Shown here: in pieces, positions 47,511 through 57,225 of the stretch | Layout: each line of letters starts with the position of its first letter | Numbering within the stretch: the stretch's first letter is position 1 | Origin: Rhodococcus coprophilus NBRC 100603 | GTDB taxonomy: Bacteria > Actinomycetota > Actinomycetes > Mycobacteriales > Mycobacteriaceae | DNA length: 64,000 nt | Direction: 5' to 3' | NCBI RefSeq assembly: GCF_001895045.1 | Contig: NZ_BDAM01000012.1 | Location: forward strand, 101,011 to 165,010 | The notes under the pieces: generated by a model | What the model was told of the DNA's origin: nothing | Database searches by the model: none | The model's input: only the letters and a program-made list of their open reading frames with translations | Program-made: the position numbers and the translations under genes

Positions 47511-49853
47511 TCACACCCGGACCGTTTCTGCTTCCGTCTTCGCCTCCCCGTCGGCGAGTCGACGAGTGAGCTTCTCGCCTTCCACGTCGACGTTCGGGAG
47601 GATCTTGTCGAGCCACTTCGGCAGCCACCACGCCTTGTCGCCGAGCAGCGCCATCACCGCCGGGATGATGACCATCCGCACGATGAAGGCGTCGAAGAAC
47701 ACGGCGACAGCGAGCGCGAAGCCCATCGACTTGATCAGCGAGTTCGGTTCGGCGATGAACGCCGCGAACACGGAGATCATGATGACCGCGGCCGCGCTGA
47801 CCACGCGGGCCCCGTGACCGAACCCGGCCACCACCGCTTCCTTGGCGGACGCACCGTGCACGAACTCCTCGCGCATGCGGGTCACCAGGAACACCTGGTA
47901 GTCCATCGCCAGGCCGAACACGACGCCGATCAGGAAGATCGGCATGAAGCTCACGATGGGCTGCGGGTTGGCGATCAGCCCACCCCAGCCGTCCTGGAAC
48001 ACCGCCACGGTGGCACCGAACGTCGCGAGCACACTCAGCAGGAAGCCGAGCGTTGCGGTGAGCGGCACGAGGATCGAGCGGAACACCAGCATGAGCAGGA
48101 TGAACGCGAGTCCGACCACAACGGCGAGGTACGGAACCAGTGCGTTCTGGAGGCTCTCGGAAACGTCGCCTTCCAGCGCCGTCTGCCCGGTGATCCCGTA
48201 CGAGACCCCGAACTCGTCCTGCAACCGGGACTCGTCGTCGCGGATGGACGAGACGAGATCCATGGTCGCTTCGTCGCTCGGACCGCTGCGCGGCGTGACG
48301 AGGATCTGCGCGGTGTCACCGGCTTCGTTGACCGTCACGATCTGCGCGTTGACGACCTCGTCGTGCTCGGAGAGCGACGCGACGACCGCACCGAACGCCG
48401 CGGGGGCGTCCACGTCGGCCTCACGGGCATCCGCGACGACGACGAGCGGGCCGTTGCGCCCCGGGCCGAAGCCCTCGTCGATCAGGTCGTAGGCCTGCCG
48501 TGAGCTGGTTGCGGGGTCCCCGGTCGCTTCGCTCGGCAATGCGAGTCGCAGGCCGGTCGCGGGAAGGGCGAGCACACCGAGCAGCACCACACCAGCGACC
48601 AAGGGGATGAGCGGGCGACGCACGAGAGCGCCGACGAACTTCAGAGCGGTCCCGGGCTCGTCGTCCTTACCCGCGCCGGCCTTCAGGCCGGGGATGCGTC
48701 CTGCGAAGGCCTTCTCACCGAAGAGCGAGAGGACGGCGGGGAGCAGGGTGATGGCGATGAGCACGGCCATGAAGACGGTGAAGGCCGCCGCGTATCCCAT
48801 GGCCGAGAGGAACGGGATACCCACGACCTGCAGGGCTGCGAGCGCGATGATGACCGTCAGACCTGCGAACACGACCGCCGAGCCTGCGGTGCCCACGGCA
48901 CGGCCTGCCGCCTCGGCGCGATCGGAGGTGGCGATGAGTTCGTGCCGGAATCGCGAAACGATGAACAACGAGTAGTCGATCGCCACCGCGAGACCGATCA
49001 TGATCGCGAGAGTGGGTGTCATCGAGCTGAGATCGGTGAAGCCGGTCGCGATGGTGATGCCCAGGCTGCCGATACCGATGCCGACCAGGGCAGTGATCAG
49101 GGGCAGACCCGCGGCGACGAGTGAGCCGAAGGTCAGGGCGAGCACGATCGCCGCGATGCCGATGCCTACGAGTTCCGCGGTACCACCGGGAAGTTCGACC
49201 GCGCTGGCAGCGGTTCCGCTGACCTCCACGGTCAGGCCGGCGTCACGGCCGATATCCGCCGCAGCCGCGATCTGATCACGCATGGTGTCGTCGACGTCGC
49301 TCATCTCGCCCGTGAACGGCACGGTGACGAAGCCGACCGTGCGGTCGGAACTCAACGGTGACAGTGCAGCGGCGTTCGCAAGAGCGGCGTCCTCGGGCAG
49401 TCCCTGTTCCGTACCGGCCGCCTTCATCTGTTCGACGAGGCCCGCGTCGGCGAGCACCGGGTTGGCCAGCACACCGGCCTGCTCCTCGGGCGTCGCCGTC
49501 GCCGGATCCACCTTGGCAGGCGGCGCCACGCGGTCGATGTCGCGCACCGCGGCGAGCACGTCGTCGATTGCCTGCATGTTGGCGGGCTCGTCGAGGGTTT
49601 GGCCGTCGGGGGCGGCGAACACATACCGGGCGCTGAGCTGATTCATCGGATCTTCGGCCGACGGGAAGCGCTCGGCCATCAGGTCCTGTGTCTTCTGAGC
49701 GGGGGTACCCGGCAGAGAGAAGGAATCGGTGGTCGGGCCGGACAGCGTTGCGGCACCGACACCGAACAGGACGAGGATCGCCAGCCAGAAGGAGAGAACC
49801 GTGCCTTTTCGCCGGTAGGCGAACTTGCCGATCCGATATAGGTAGGTCGCCAC
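47511..49853 (-). CDS. MMPL-family RND transporter
   Basis: 780 residues in two repeats, each with a large periplasmic loop after membrane segment 1 and five further segments. The conserved GxxxDY pairs (AIDYSLFIVSRFRHE and AMDYQVFLVTRMREE) are the proton-relay sites. MMPL proteins export lipids, siderophores or drugs across the inner membrane of mycolate-containing bacteria. A TetR gene lies directly upstream on the same strand. Confidence 0.92.
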   Translation of the reverse strand: MATYLYRIGKFAYRRKGTVLSFWLAILVLFGVGAATLSGPTTDSFSLPGTPAQKTQDLMAERFPSAEDPMNQLSARYVFAAPDGQTLDEPANMQAIDDVLAAVRDIDRVAPPAKVDPATATPEEQAGVLANPVLADAGLVEQMKAAGTEQGLPEDAALANAAALSPLSSDRTVGFVTVPFTGEMSDVDDTMRDQIAAAADIGRDAGLTVEVSGTAASAVELPGGTAELVGIGIAAIVLALTFGSLVAAGLPLITALVGIGIGSLGITIATGFTDLSSMTPTLAIMIGLAVAIDYSLFIVSRFRHELIATSDRAEAAGRAVGTAGSAVVFAGLTVIIALAALQVVGIPFLSAMGYAAAFTVFMAVLIAITLLPAVLSLFGEKAFAGRIPGLKAGAGKDDEPGTALKFVGALVRRPLIPLVAGVVLLGVLALPATGLRLALPSEATGDPATSSRQAYDLIDEGFGPGRNGPLVVVADAREADVDAPAAFGAVVASLSEHDEVVNAQIVTVNEAGDTAQILVTPRSGPSDEATMDLVSSIRDDESRLQDEFGVSYGITGQTALEGDVSESLQNALVPYLAVVVGLAFILLMLVFRSILVPLTATLGFLLSVLATFGATVAVFQDGWGGLIANPQPIVSFMPIFLIGVVFGLAMDYQVFLVTRMREEFVHGASAKEAVVAGFGHGARVVSAAAVIMISVFAAFIAEPNSLIKSMGFALAVAVFFDAFIVRMVIIPAVMALLGDKAWWLPKWLDKILPNVDVEGEKLTRRLADGEAKTEAETVRV

Positions 49854-49925
49854 GAGGCACCCTTTCGTTCGGACATTTCTTGCAGAGGGGAGGGGTCGAG
49901 TCGACCGTCGGAACGCCTACTTGCG

Positions 49926-50516
49926 CTACGGGAAACCGAGACGCAACCGGCCGAAGGCGTCGCGGATGAGATCTTCGGGTGACGGGTCGGCTCCCGCGAG
50001 ATGCATCTCGATCGCTGCCTTGATCGCGCCGAGAGCCAGGTGGTGAATCAGGTTTGGATACAGTTCCGCACCCGGATCGGTGCCCGTGCGTTCGGCGATG
50101 ACATCGACGAGCATCCGCGTCGACCGTCGCTCGACCTCGATACCCCGGGCGAGCAGTGCCGAGGATTCCTCCACGACCGAAAGACACGCACCGATCTCGT
50201 CGAACGACCACTTCGGGTCGGTGACGAGTCCGACGGCGCATTCCCGGAGGGAATCGAGGATGTGTTCGTCGGCCGGGCGCTGCCGCAGCATCTCGATCCA
50301 GTCCTCGATCACACGCTCGAGATGGACGAAGACCGCTTCTTCCTTGCTGGCGAAGTAGTTGTGGAACGTGCGTGTCGAAACGCCTGCGCGCGCGGCGATC
50401 GCATCGGCGGTCACCGCGTGCACACCGTGCTCGCGGGCAAGTTCGGCGGCCGCTTCGGCAAGCGCCGCCCGCGTCGCCGCTTTCTTACGGTCGCGCAGAC
50501 CGGAGGGAAGACTCAC
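49926..50516 (-). CDS. TetR-family regulator
   Basis: 196 residues with the HTH near 17-60 (KKAATRAALAEAAAELAREHG...AARAGVSTRTFHNYFASKEE). It lies 73 bp upstream of the MMPL gene on the same strand and probably represses it. The start is GTG. TTGCAGAG stretches occur both in front of it and in front of the MMPL gene. Confidence 0.9.
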   Translation of the reverse strand: MSLPSGLRDRKKAATRAALAEAAAELAREHGVHAVTADAIAARAGVSTRTFHNYFASKEEAVFVHLERVIEDWIEMLRQRPADEHILDSLRECAVGLVTDPKWSFDEIGACLSVVEESSALLARGIEVERRSTRMLVDVIAERTGTDPGAELYPNLIHHLALGAIKAAIEMHLAGADPSPEDLIRDAFGRLRLGFP

Positions 50517-50553
50517 TCCATCGACCGTACAGAAATTGCAGAGCTCGGTAACT

Positions 50554-50569
50554 TTGCAGAAGAGTGCAA
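50554..50569. promoter_or_regulatory. Candidate TetR operator
   Basis: TTGCA and TGCAA form an inverted repeat with six bases between, about 40 bp before the TetR start. A direct copy TTGCAGAG lies at about 50536, and another ahead of the MMPL gene near 49882. Confidence 0.4.
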
Positions 50570-50612
50570 GATTATGCGATTACCCACACCGGGACTCCCG
50601 CAGTAGCGCAGG

Positions 50613-51077
50613 TCACACCCGGCGGCGCTCCCAGGCGTCCTGATCGCGGGTGAGTTCCTCGATGAACGCGGGCAGGTCGTCGGCGACGACGTCCTCGAGC
50701 GAGACCTCTTCCAGAACCGCGCGCAGATTCACGCGCACCGCGATCCAGACGTCGCGCAACTTCTCGGCCGCACCGGTGTAGACCACGTCCTCGGGCCGCT
50801 CGCCACGCACCGACGCGAGGGGTCCCTCGACGGTCCGGATGACGTCGGCTATCGAGATCGCCCCCGGAGGACGCGCGAGCCAATAACCCCCTTCGGGGCC
50901 ACGCCGGCTACACACGAGACCACCCCTCCGCAGATCGGCGAGCACCGCCTCGAGGAACTTGTGCGGTATCGACTGCGCGGTCGCGAGTGTTTCGGCCTTC
51001 GCCGGGCGGCCGTCACCCTTGGCGGCGAGTTCGAGAAGGGTGCGTACGGCATAGTCGACCCTCGCGGTGATGTGCAT
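50613..51077 (-). CDS. Rrf2-family regulator without Fe-S cysteines
   Basis: 154 residues with the Rrf2 winged helix (ITARVDYAVRTLLELAAKGDGRPAKAETLATAQSIP). The three-Cys cluster of IscR or NsrR is absent; the only Cys (LVCSRRG) is in the wing. It therefore resembles cluster-free Rrf2 proteins such as CymR. It may sense a metabolite. Targets unknown. Confidence 0.85.
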   Translation of the reverse strand: MHITARVDYAVRTLLELAAKGDGRPAKAETLATAQSIPHKFLEAVLADLRRGGLVCSRRGPEGGYWLARPPGAISIADVIRTVEGPLASVRGERPEDVVYTGAAEKLRDVWIAVRVNLRAVLEEVSLEDVVADDLPAFIEELTRDQDAWERRRV

Positions 51078-51225
51078 TCCACGCCTCTCACTACGCTGCC
51101 GACGGAACCCTCAATTCCTACCAGCAAGTTGCGGAATCGGTCCTCAGCGATTCCCAGGCTACTGGTGACACACACCACATCACGAGTAGATTGGACCGTT
51201 GTCCACACCTACCGAAAGTGGTGCC

Positions 51226-52170
51226 ATGCGGGAGACCCTCTTCGACTCCTGGGGGTCGTTGCTCGAGCCCCTGCACGATCCGGTCGCGCTCGCGATCCCG
51301 GCTTTCGTGGTGTTCCTGGTCCTGGAATGGGTCGCGGCTCGCACGCTCGAACACGTCGAACCCGGGCCCGACGGTCGAACACACCCACCGAAAGGCGGCT
51401 ACGAGGCGCGCGACGCACGCGCAAGCCTCTCGATGGGACTGGTATCGATCGCCACCAGCGCCCTCTGGAAGGTGCTCGCGCTGGTCGGCTACTCCGCCAT
51501 CTGGGTCTACATCGCGCCGTGGCATCTGCCCGCCGACGCCTGGTACACCTGGGTGATCCTGCTGGTCGGCGTCGACCTGCTGTTCTACTGGTACCACCGC
51601 ACCGCGCACCGGGTTCGCCTCGTGTGGGCCACCCATCAAGCCCATCACTCGAGCGAGTACTTCAACTTCGCGACGGCTCTGCGCCAGAAGTGGAACAACA
51701 GCGGCGAAATCATCATGTGGCTGCCGCTACCGCTGCTGGGAATCCCGCCGTGGATGGTGTTCGTCGGATTTTCGGTGAACCTGGTCTACCAGTTCTTCGT
51801 GCACACCGAGCGAGTCGGCACACTGCCCCGGCCGGTCGAGTTCGTCTTCAACACCCCCTCGCATCACCGGGTCCATCACGGCTGCGACCCCGAGTACCTC
51901 GACCGCAACTACGCCGGCATGTTCATCATCTGGGACCGGATGTTCGGCACGTTCCGGCCGGAGACACACCGGCCGACGTACGGCCTGACCAAACCCGTGG
52001 GCACCTACAACATCTGGGAGTTGCAGACCCACGAGTACAAGGCGATTGCCCGCGACTGGCGTTCGGCAACGACCCTGCGGGACAAACTGGGTTACGCGTT
52101 CGGACCGCCCGGGTGGGCTCCCGCACACGATCGGCAGGGTACTGAAACCATCAGTTCCGCTCGAGCGTGA
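51226..52170 (+). CDS. Sterol desaturase/fatty-acid hydroxylase-family protein
   Basis: 314 residues from the ATG at 51226; a TTG at 51199 would add nine. Membrane helices alternate with the diiron histidine boxes HRTAH, HQAHH, and HHRVHH. Such membrane oxygenases hydroxylate or desaturate lipids. The C-terminus overlaps the convergent YceI-like gene by 20 bp. Confidence 0.85.
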   Translation: MRETLFDSWGSLLEPLHDPVALAIPAFVVFLVLEWVAARTLEHVEPGPDGRTHPPKGGYEARDARASLSMGLVSIATSALWKVLALVGYSAIWVYIAPWHLPADAWYTWVILLVGVDLLFYWYHRTAHRVRLVWATHQAHHSSEYFNFATALRQKWNNSGEIIMWLPLPLLGIPPWMVFVGFSVNLVYQFFVHTERVGTLPRPVEFVFNTPSHHRVHHGCDPEYLDRNYAGMFIIWDRMFGTFRPETHRPTYGLTKPVGTYNIWELQTHEYKAIARDWRSATTLRDKLGYAFGPPGWAPAHDRQGTETISSARA

Positions 52171-52837
52171 TCAGAAAGTCGATGCTTCCGGCGCCGTCGA
52201 CGGTCACGAACCCGAGGCTCGGCGGTTCCACCCCGTAGTCCGACCAGACCGTCGGGATGCTTCCGGACGCCACGATGACGTCACCGGTGCGAAGCACCTC
52301 CACGTCCACCGTGGCCGGACGTTCCTGGCCCCGCAACGTCAGCGTGCCCGACGCGGGCACGGTCGTCGCCGTTCCGTCCGTGGGCAACGAAGCGAGATCC
52401 ACCGGTTCGGTGAGGACGAACGTTGCGGTCGGATACGTCGCGGTGTTCATCACCCGATCGCGGAACTGCCCGTCGCGCTGCGAGATGTCGGTGGTGATCG
52501 AGCCGACCTGGACGGTCACCTCCGCCGCGGTGAGGGTGTCGTTCTCGATCGTCGCACTGCCGGTCACCTGGTCGGTACTGCCGACCACCGTGACGTCGGC
52601 TCCGCGCAGGATCTCCTCGACCGTGTATCCCGCAGCAGTGCGATTCGGCTCGGTCCCCGCCGTCACCGTCCAGGAACCGTTGAGATCACCGGAGGCGGCT
52701 TCGGCACCGGACACCGACACCGACGCGGCCGGCGCGTCGTCCTTGGCGATGAAGTTGCCGTAGACCCACGGCGCCACGAAGAACCCGAGGATCGCGATCA
52801 CGACAATGGCGGCGAGGGACCATCCGAGCTTGCGCAT
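52151..52837 (-). CDS. YceI-family protein with membrane anchor
   Basis: 228 residues. An N-terminal membrane segment (LGWSLAAIVVIAILGFFV) anchors an outward YceI/lipocalin-like beta-barrel domain (DLNGSWTV...GSITTDISQRDGQFRDRVM...LTLRGQERPATVDVEV). YceI proteins bind isoprenoid or other lipids. The pairing with a lipid-oxygenase-type gene is suggestive. Confidence 0.82.
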   Translation of the reverse strand: MRKLGWSLAAIVVIAILGFFVAPWVYGNFIAKDDAPAASVSVSGAEAASGDLNGSWTVTAGTEPNRTAAGYTVEEILRGADVTVVGSTDQVTGSATIENDTLTAAEVTVQVGSITTDISQRDGQFRDRVMNTATYPTATFVLTEPVDLASLPTDGTATTVPASGTLTLRGQERPATVDVEVLRTGDVIVASGSIPTVWSDYGVEPPSLGFVTVDGAGSIDFLITLERN

Positions 52838-52892
52838 GCCCACGACAATAATTGACGCTTCAACCCTGTGGGTGGTCGAACGCGCAGACGAC

Positions 52893-54380
52893 CTACGGCG
52901 AACCGTCGTCGGCGTGTTTCGCGAGTACCGAGTGATTCCGGCTGTACACGAAGTAGATGACCACGCCGATGGCCATCCACACGACGAACCGCAGCCAGGT
53001 CTCCACAGACAGGTTCACCATGAGCCACACACAGGCGATCACCGCGAGGATCGGCACGAAAGGCACCAGCGGCACCTTGAATCCACGCTCGAGATCCGCA
53101 CGGGTTCGGCGCAGCACGAGCACGCCGATCGACACCAGCACGAAGGCGAAGAGTGTGCCGATGTTGACCATCTCTTCGAGAGTGCCCAGCGGAACCAGCC
53201 CCGCCAGCACCGCCACCACCACCGTCACGACGACCGTCGTCCGCACCGGTGTTCCCCGTTTGCCCGTGTGGGCGAGCCGGCGAGGCATGAGGCCGTCGCG
53301 GGCCATCGCGAACAGCACACGCGTCTGGCCGAGCATCAGCACCATCACGACCGTCGTGAGACCGGCGAGAGCACCGATGGAAATCAGATTCTTCGCCCAG
53401 TCCATGCCGTTGATCGCGAACGCGGTGGCGAGCGTCGATTCGTCGCCCGCGAGTTCCGCGTAGTTCACCATTCCCGTCAGGACGAGACTGACCGCGACAT
53501 AGAGGACTGTGACGATCGCGAGAGAACCGAGGATCCCGATCGGCACGGCTTTCTGCGGGTTCCGCGTCTCCTCGGCAGTCGTCGCGACGACATCGAAGCC
53601 GATAAACGCGAAGAAGACGAGACTGGCCGCGGCGAGCAGGCCGTACCAGCCGAACGTGCTGCCGCCCGCTCCCGTGACGAAAGAGAACAGCGACTGGTGC
53701 AGTCCATTGGTGGTCTCCGCGGCCTCGGCCGGCGGGATGTAGGGCGAGTAGTTCTCCACCTTGATGAAGAACGCACCGAGTGCGACGACGAAGATGACCA
53801 CCCCGACCTTGATCGAGGTGATCACCAGCGACACCCGGGAGGACAACTTGGTCCCGGACGCGATGACGACGCCGATGACCACGACGATCAGGACCGCTCC
53901 CCAATCCACCTTCACCGGTCCGACCATGACGCTCGAGGACAGCCCGCCCATCACCTCACCGAGATACAGTGACCAGCCCTTACCGACCACGGCCGCCGCG
54001 AGCGCGAACTCCAGGATGAGATCCCAGCCGATGATCCAGGCGATGAACTCACCGAAAGTCGCGAACGAATACGTGTACGCACTACCGGCGACGGGCACGG
54101 TGGAGGCGAACTCCGCGTAACACAGCGCGGCGAGCGCGCAGGCGATGGCGGCGAGGACGAACGCCAGCGAAACGGAGGGTCCCGCGACGTTGCCGGCCGT
54201 GCGAGCGGTGAGCGTGAAGATGCCGGCGCCGACGACGACCGCGACACCGAACACGACCAGGTCCCACGCGGTGAGGTCCTTGCGCAGCTTCGAATCCGGG
54301 TCGTCGGTGTCGCGGATGGACTGCTCCACCGACTTGACCCGGAACAGACCACGGTCGCGCTTGCTGCCGGCTCGAGTCAT
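52893..54380 (-). CDS. Amino-acid permease (APC/CAT type)
   Basis: 495 residues with 12-14 membrane segments. The APC motif GAGIFTLTARTAGNVAGP near residue 50 and the following blocks match cationic amino-acid transporters. The ATG at 54380 has AAAGGA upstream. It takes up amino acids by proton coupling. Confidence 0.9.
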   Translation of the reverse strand: MTRAGSKRDRGLFRVKSVEQSIRDTDDPDSKLRKDLTAWDLVVFGVAVVVGAGIFTLTARTAGNVAGPSVSLAFVLAAIACALAALCYAEFASTVPVAGSAYTYSFATFGEFIAWIIGWDLILEFALAAAVVGKGWSLYLGEVMGGLSSSVMVGPVKVDWGAVLIVVVIGVVIASGTKLSSRVSLVITSIKVGVVIFVVALGAFFIKVENYSPYIPPAEAAETTNGLHQSLFSFVTGAGGSTFGWYGLLAAASLVFFAFIGFDVVATTAEETRNPQKAVPIGILGSLAIVTVLYVAVSLVLTGMVNYAELAGDESTLATAFAINGMDWAKNLISIGALAGLTTVVMVLMLGQTRVLFAMARDGLMPRRLAHTGKRGTPVRTTVVVTVVVAVLAGLVPLGTLEEMVNIGTLFAFVLVSIGVLVLRRTRADLERGFKVPLVPFVPILAVIACVWLMVNLSVETWLRFVVWMAIGVVIYFVYSRNHSVLAKHADDGSP

Positions 54381-54660
54381 CGGCGTTCCTTTCGGTACCG
54401 AGCAGGAACCTACTCGGTGTGAGCGGCCGCCATGGAGGATTCGGAACGATGACGCGTTTCGGCCCAGACATCGGTCCGGTGACCTACCTGCCACCCCCTC
54501 CGGTCGGCGGGTACAACCTGGTTGCACTGGGCGCGCTGATCGATCCGCATCCCGCCCGTTCCCGCCGCGCGCGCCGGTGAGGTCGTCACCGGTGAGAACT
54601 ACACGCTCTTCTGGTCACTGTCGTTCGCTGGTACCGGGGGCGTCGGCCTTACCCGCACCC

Positions 54661-54820
54661 GGAAGTAATTGAATTCACCAAGAATTGCATCAATAATTCG
54701 ACGCTTCCCCCAAGAGACGGCAAAAACAACAAGTCACAAATCCGCCACAACGGTCATACCTACCGAATACCGCTCACAACAGTGCATTTCTCACAACAGT
54801 GAATTTCAAGTCGGACGAAT
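54661..54820 (+). repeat. Direct repeat copy 1
   Basis: Shares TAATTGAA near its start, GCCACAACGGTCATAC (54744-54759), ACCGAATAC and GAATTTCA-GTCGGAC with copy 2. The best block (54744-54770) matches copy 2 in 25 of 27 bases. Confidence 0.7.
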
Positions 54821-55151
54821 CAAGCGCAGCGGCCGCGGTCGATCGACCAGACCCGCGATCGCCACACCGGTCTTTTGGTAGTCGCGGACAGCACGTTCGG
54901 GGGCGTACCGCCGGATTGCCCGCAACGAGGTGGCGTCCCGAGTCGGGTTCCGGATCAGCTCGGCCACCTCCTGCATGCGACCACGCTGCGAGTGTGGCGT
55001 GGCTTGACGGGACCGATGACCTGATTATCAGTGAATACACTTCCGCACCATGTAACTGGGACGGCATCCCCGGGAGCCTTCACGACCGGAGAGCCGACGG
55101 TGAACGTCGGGCCCGCTTCTTCCATGGCGGTCGGATTCGACGCAGAGAGGC

Positions 55152-55278
55152 GGAAATAATTGAACTTCACACCAAGTGCAGCCCTCCAACGCGACGGCGA
55201 AGTCAATAGTCGCAAAAACGCCACAACGGTCATACAGACCGAATACTCTCTCGCCAGAGAATTTCACGTCGGACAAAT
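55152..55278 (+). repeat. Direct repeat copy 2
   Basis: The second copy is shorter by about 30 bp in the middle and lies 140 bp before cbtB. It could carry a regulator binding site or promoter duplicated from copy 1. Confidence 0.7.
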
Positions 55279-55417
55279 AGAGAAGACTGTTCCTCCGGCT
55301 CGACGCGCATGTACCGTTGAATGGTCGCACCCGCTCCACCCCGCGCTTTAGTTCGATAGTTCGCACCGTTCCACCACACCGAACAGGCCGACGGGGCTCA
55401 ACATTCAGGGGTAAACC

Positions 55418-55612
55418 ATGACATTCACCGCAGTGCCCGAACAGACAACGGAAGCCGTCAACGCAGCTCTCATCGCGGTGGGCGTCGTCCTGCTCGCATT
55501 CCTCACGCTCTATTTGGTCGGTTTCGACAACGGTGTGCTCTCGCGCAGTGGAATGTACCTGCACGAACTGATGCACGACGGCCGCCACCTCCTCGGGCTG
55601 CCATGTCACTGA
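55418..55612 (+). CDS. cbtB: Cobalt transporter subunit CbtB
   Basis: 64 residues: one membrane helix and the characteristic His-rich tail (YLHELMHDGRHLLGLPCH). CbtB pairs with CbtA in cobalt uptake. The tail probably binds the metal. Its last 10 bp overlap the cbtA start. It opens the thiocyanate hydrolase operon, whose enzyme needs cobalt. Confidence 0.9.
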   Translation: MTFTAVPEQTTEAVNAALIAVGVVLLAFLTLYLVGFDNGVLSRSGMYLHELMHDGRHLLGLPCH

Positions 55613-56391
55613 CCGGAACGTACACTCGGTTACTGGTCCGTGGGCTCCTGGCGGGACTTCTCGCCGGGCTGTTGGCCGGCGGCGTGGCCTTCGTTGTCGG
55701 AGAGCCTCAGGTAGAGGCTGCCGTAGCACTGGAAAACTCTGTTTCAGAACCGCATTCGCATGGCGAATCGGACTCCGGCGGAGTCGCTACTGCAGAACAC
55801 CACGACGACGAGCCCCTCGTCTCTCGGACTGGTCAGCGCGCAGGATTGTTCCTCGCGACTACGTTGGCAGGCGTCGCACTGGGCGCGATCTTCGCATCGG
55901 TGGCGTACGCGATTCGGCGGACCGTCCCGGTCTCCGCCGTAACGCTGAGTCTCGGCCTCGCCGGAGCCGCATGGCTCGCCGTCGTGATAGTGCCGTACGT
56001 GAAATATCCGCCGAATCCTCCGGCCGTAGGCAACCCCGAGACCTTCGGCCAACGTACCTGGCTCTGGCTCGCCGCCGTGGCCATAGGACTACTGGCAGTG
56101 GTAGTCGCCGCGTACGTGGCTACTGCATCGGCGAAACGACTCGCACCTGTCGCCCGCATCGCGGCTACGGCTCTCGCTTTCCTCGTCGTCGCGGTCGTCG
56201 GTTGCGTTCTGCTGCCGTCCGTCAACGAAGTGGCCGACGGGTTCCCCGCCACGTTGCTGTGGGAATTCCGGCTGTCCACACTAGCTACCCAGACGACCCT
56301 CTGGGCGAGCCTGGGTCTCGTATTTGCATACCTATCCGACCGGTCGGCCCGCCCGCCGGTCCGTGAGGCGGCGCCTATGTCGGCCATGTGA
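55603..56391 (+). CDS. cbtA: Cobalt transporter subunit CbtA
   Basis: 262 residues with five or six membrane segments and a His/Asp-rich loop after the first one (EPHSHGESDSG...AEHHDDEP). This matches CbtA proteins of the two-part cobalt transporters. A 70 bp gap leads to scnB. With the linked cobalt-type hydrolase it gives a metal supply for enzyme assembly. Confidence 0.88.
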   Translation: MSLTGTYTRLLVRGLLAGLLAGLLAGGVAFVVGEPQVEAAVALENSVSEPHSHGESDSGGVATAEHHDDEPLVSRTGQRAGLFLATTLAGVALGAIFASVAYAIRRTVPVSAVTLSLGLAGAAWLAVVIVPYVKYPPNPPAVGNPETFGQRTWLWLAAVAIGLLAVVVAAYVATASAKRLAPVARIAATALAFLVVAVVGCVLLPSVNEVADGFPATLLWEFRLSTLATQTTLWASLGLVFAYLSDRSARPPVREAAPMSAM

Positions 56392-56461
56392 TTCCCATTC
56401 CCTGTCCGCCCCGCGAAGGACTCCTCGAGGGGAACCACCGACCGATCGGATCGGAAACACA

Positions 56462-56932
56462 ATGAGTTCACCGGCTAAGCAATCGGGCGCGTCGCAGAGC
56501 ACACCCAGCCCCAGCGCGTCATTCAACACCCTGACGAGTCTGCTCGCCGACATCGCCCCAGCCATCCACGAGGTACAGGACTCCCCGTACACGTTGCCCA
56601 ACGCCCGATATGCCGCACTGCGGCACGTGATCCACGACGTTGGTGGCCAGCCCGACCTGCCCGTCGAATACAAGGAAAAGGTCGAAGAGGCGTGGGAGAT
56701 GAACACGTACGTCACCTGTGAATGCCTGGGCTGGCGAGGCGCGTGGAATTCCGAGATGCGGCGCCGTGCCGAAAATGATCTGGGCGCGACGCTTTACTTC
56801 GGCCTTCCGTACTACGCGCGCTGGATCACCGTCGCCACCAAGACTCTTATCGACAAAGGCCTCATCACGCCAGATGAATTGTCAGCCAAGATCGATGCTG
56901 TCCGCACGCGTTTGAGCGAGGAGCGATCATGA
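56462..56932 (+). CDS. scnB: Thiocyanate hydrolase beta subunit (NHase beta N-terminal-like)
   Basis: 156 residues, similar in length to the Thiobacillus thioparus beta subunit (157 aa). It corresponds to the N-terminal half of nitrile hydratase beta. The Arg-rich stretch (MRRRAENDLG) and WRGAWNSE, which contact the metal subunit in this family, are present. The ATG at 56462 follows a weak site. It overlaps scnA by ATGA. Separate beta and alpha genes are typical of thiocyanate hydrolase (and of the toyocamycin-type hydratase) rather than of ordinary nitrile hydratase. Confidence 0.85.
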   Translation: MSSPAKQSGASQSTPSPSASFNTLTSLLADIAPAIHEVQDSPYTLPNARYAALRHVIHDVGGQPDLPVEYKEKVEEAWEMNTYVTCECLGWRGAWNSEMRRRAENDLGATLYFGLPYYARWITVATKTLIDKGLITPDELSAKIDAVRTRLSEERS

Positions 56933-57225
56933 CGAAATACCAGATCGGTGACCGCGTTACGGTAAAGGACGCGACGTCCCTTTTCCACACTCGCACACAG
57001 GCGTTCGTGCGCGGCCACACAGGCGTCGTCGTCGAATACCGTCCCGAATGGGTTATCCCGGAGGACGAGGCATGGGACCGCCTCGAGAACGGGCGCACCG
57101 AACCGTTCTACGTCGTGCGGTTCCTCCAGACCGACTTGTGGGACCCCTACACCGGATTCGATGTCGATACCCTCGAAACAGAGTGCTCCGAGCGCTGGCT
57201 TGCACCCGCAAAGGACGAAGCATAA
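56929..57225 (+). CDS. scnA: Thiocyanate hydrolase alpha subunit (NHase beta C-terminal-like)
   Basis: 98 residues equal to the C-terminal SH3-like half of nitrile hydratase beta (KYQIGDRVTVKDATSLFHTRT...RGHTGVVVEY...WLAPA). The T. thioparus subunit is somewhat longer (126 aa). It couples to scnB by overlap and to scnC by TAATG. It helps form the substrate pocket. Confidence 0.85.
   Translation: MTKYQIGDRVTVKDATSLFHTRTQAFVRGHTGVVVEYRPEWVIPEDEAWDRLENGRTEPFYVVRFLQTDLWDPYTGFDVDTLETECSERWLAPAKDEA

Larger units (their letters stand above)
54381..55417. other. 1 kb non-coding stretch with a degenerate direct repeat
   Basis: No convincing gene is found. Several frames of 40-130 residues are open on both strands but lack ribosome sites and family features. 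Base composition falls locally to much lower GC (54665-54830 and 55150-55280), which coincides with two related blocks described separately. A remnant such as a lost gene is possible near 54449-54660. I looked for a cobalamin riboswitch ahead of cbtB and do not see its B12 box. Confidence 0.55.

Noticed and set aside
54799..55233. Several 60-136 codon frames upstream of cbtB
   Set aside because: They overlap one another on both strands, run through the direct repeats, and lack ribosome sites.
55280..55417. Cobalamin riboswitch ahead of cbtB
   Set aside because: No B12-box consensus or matching helix set was found in the leader.
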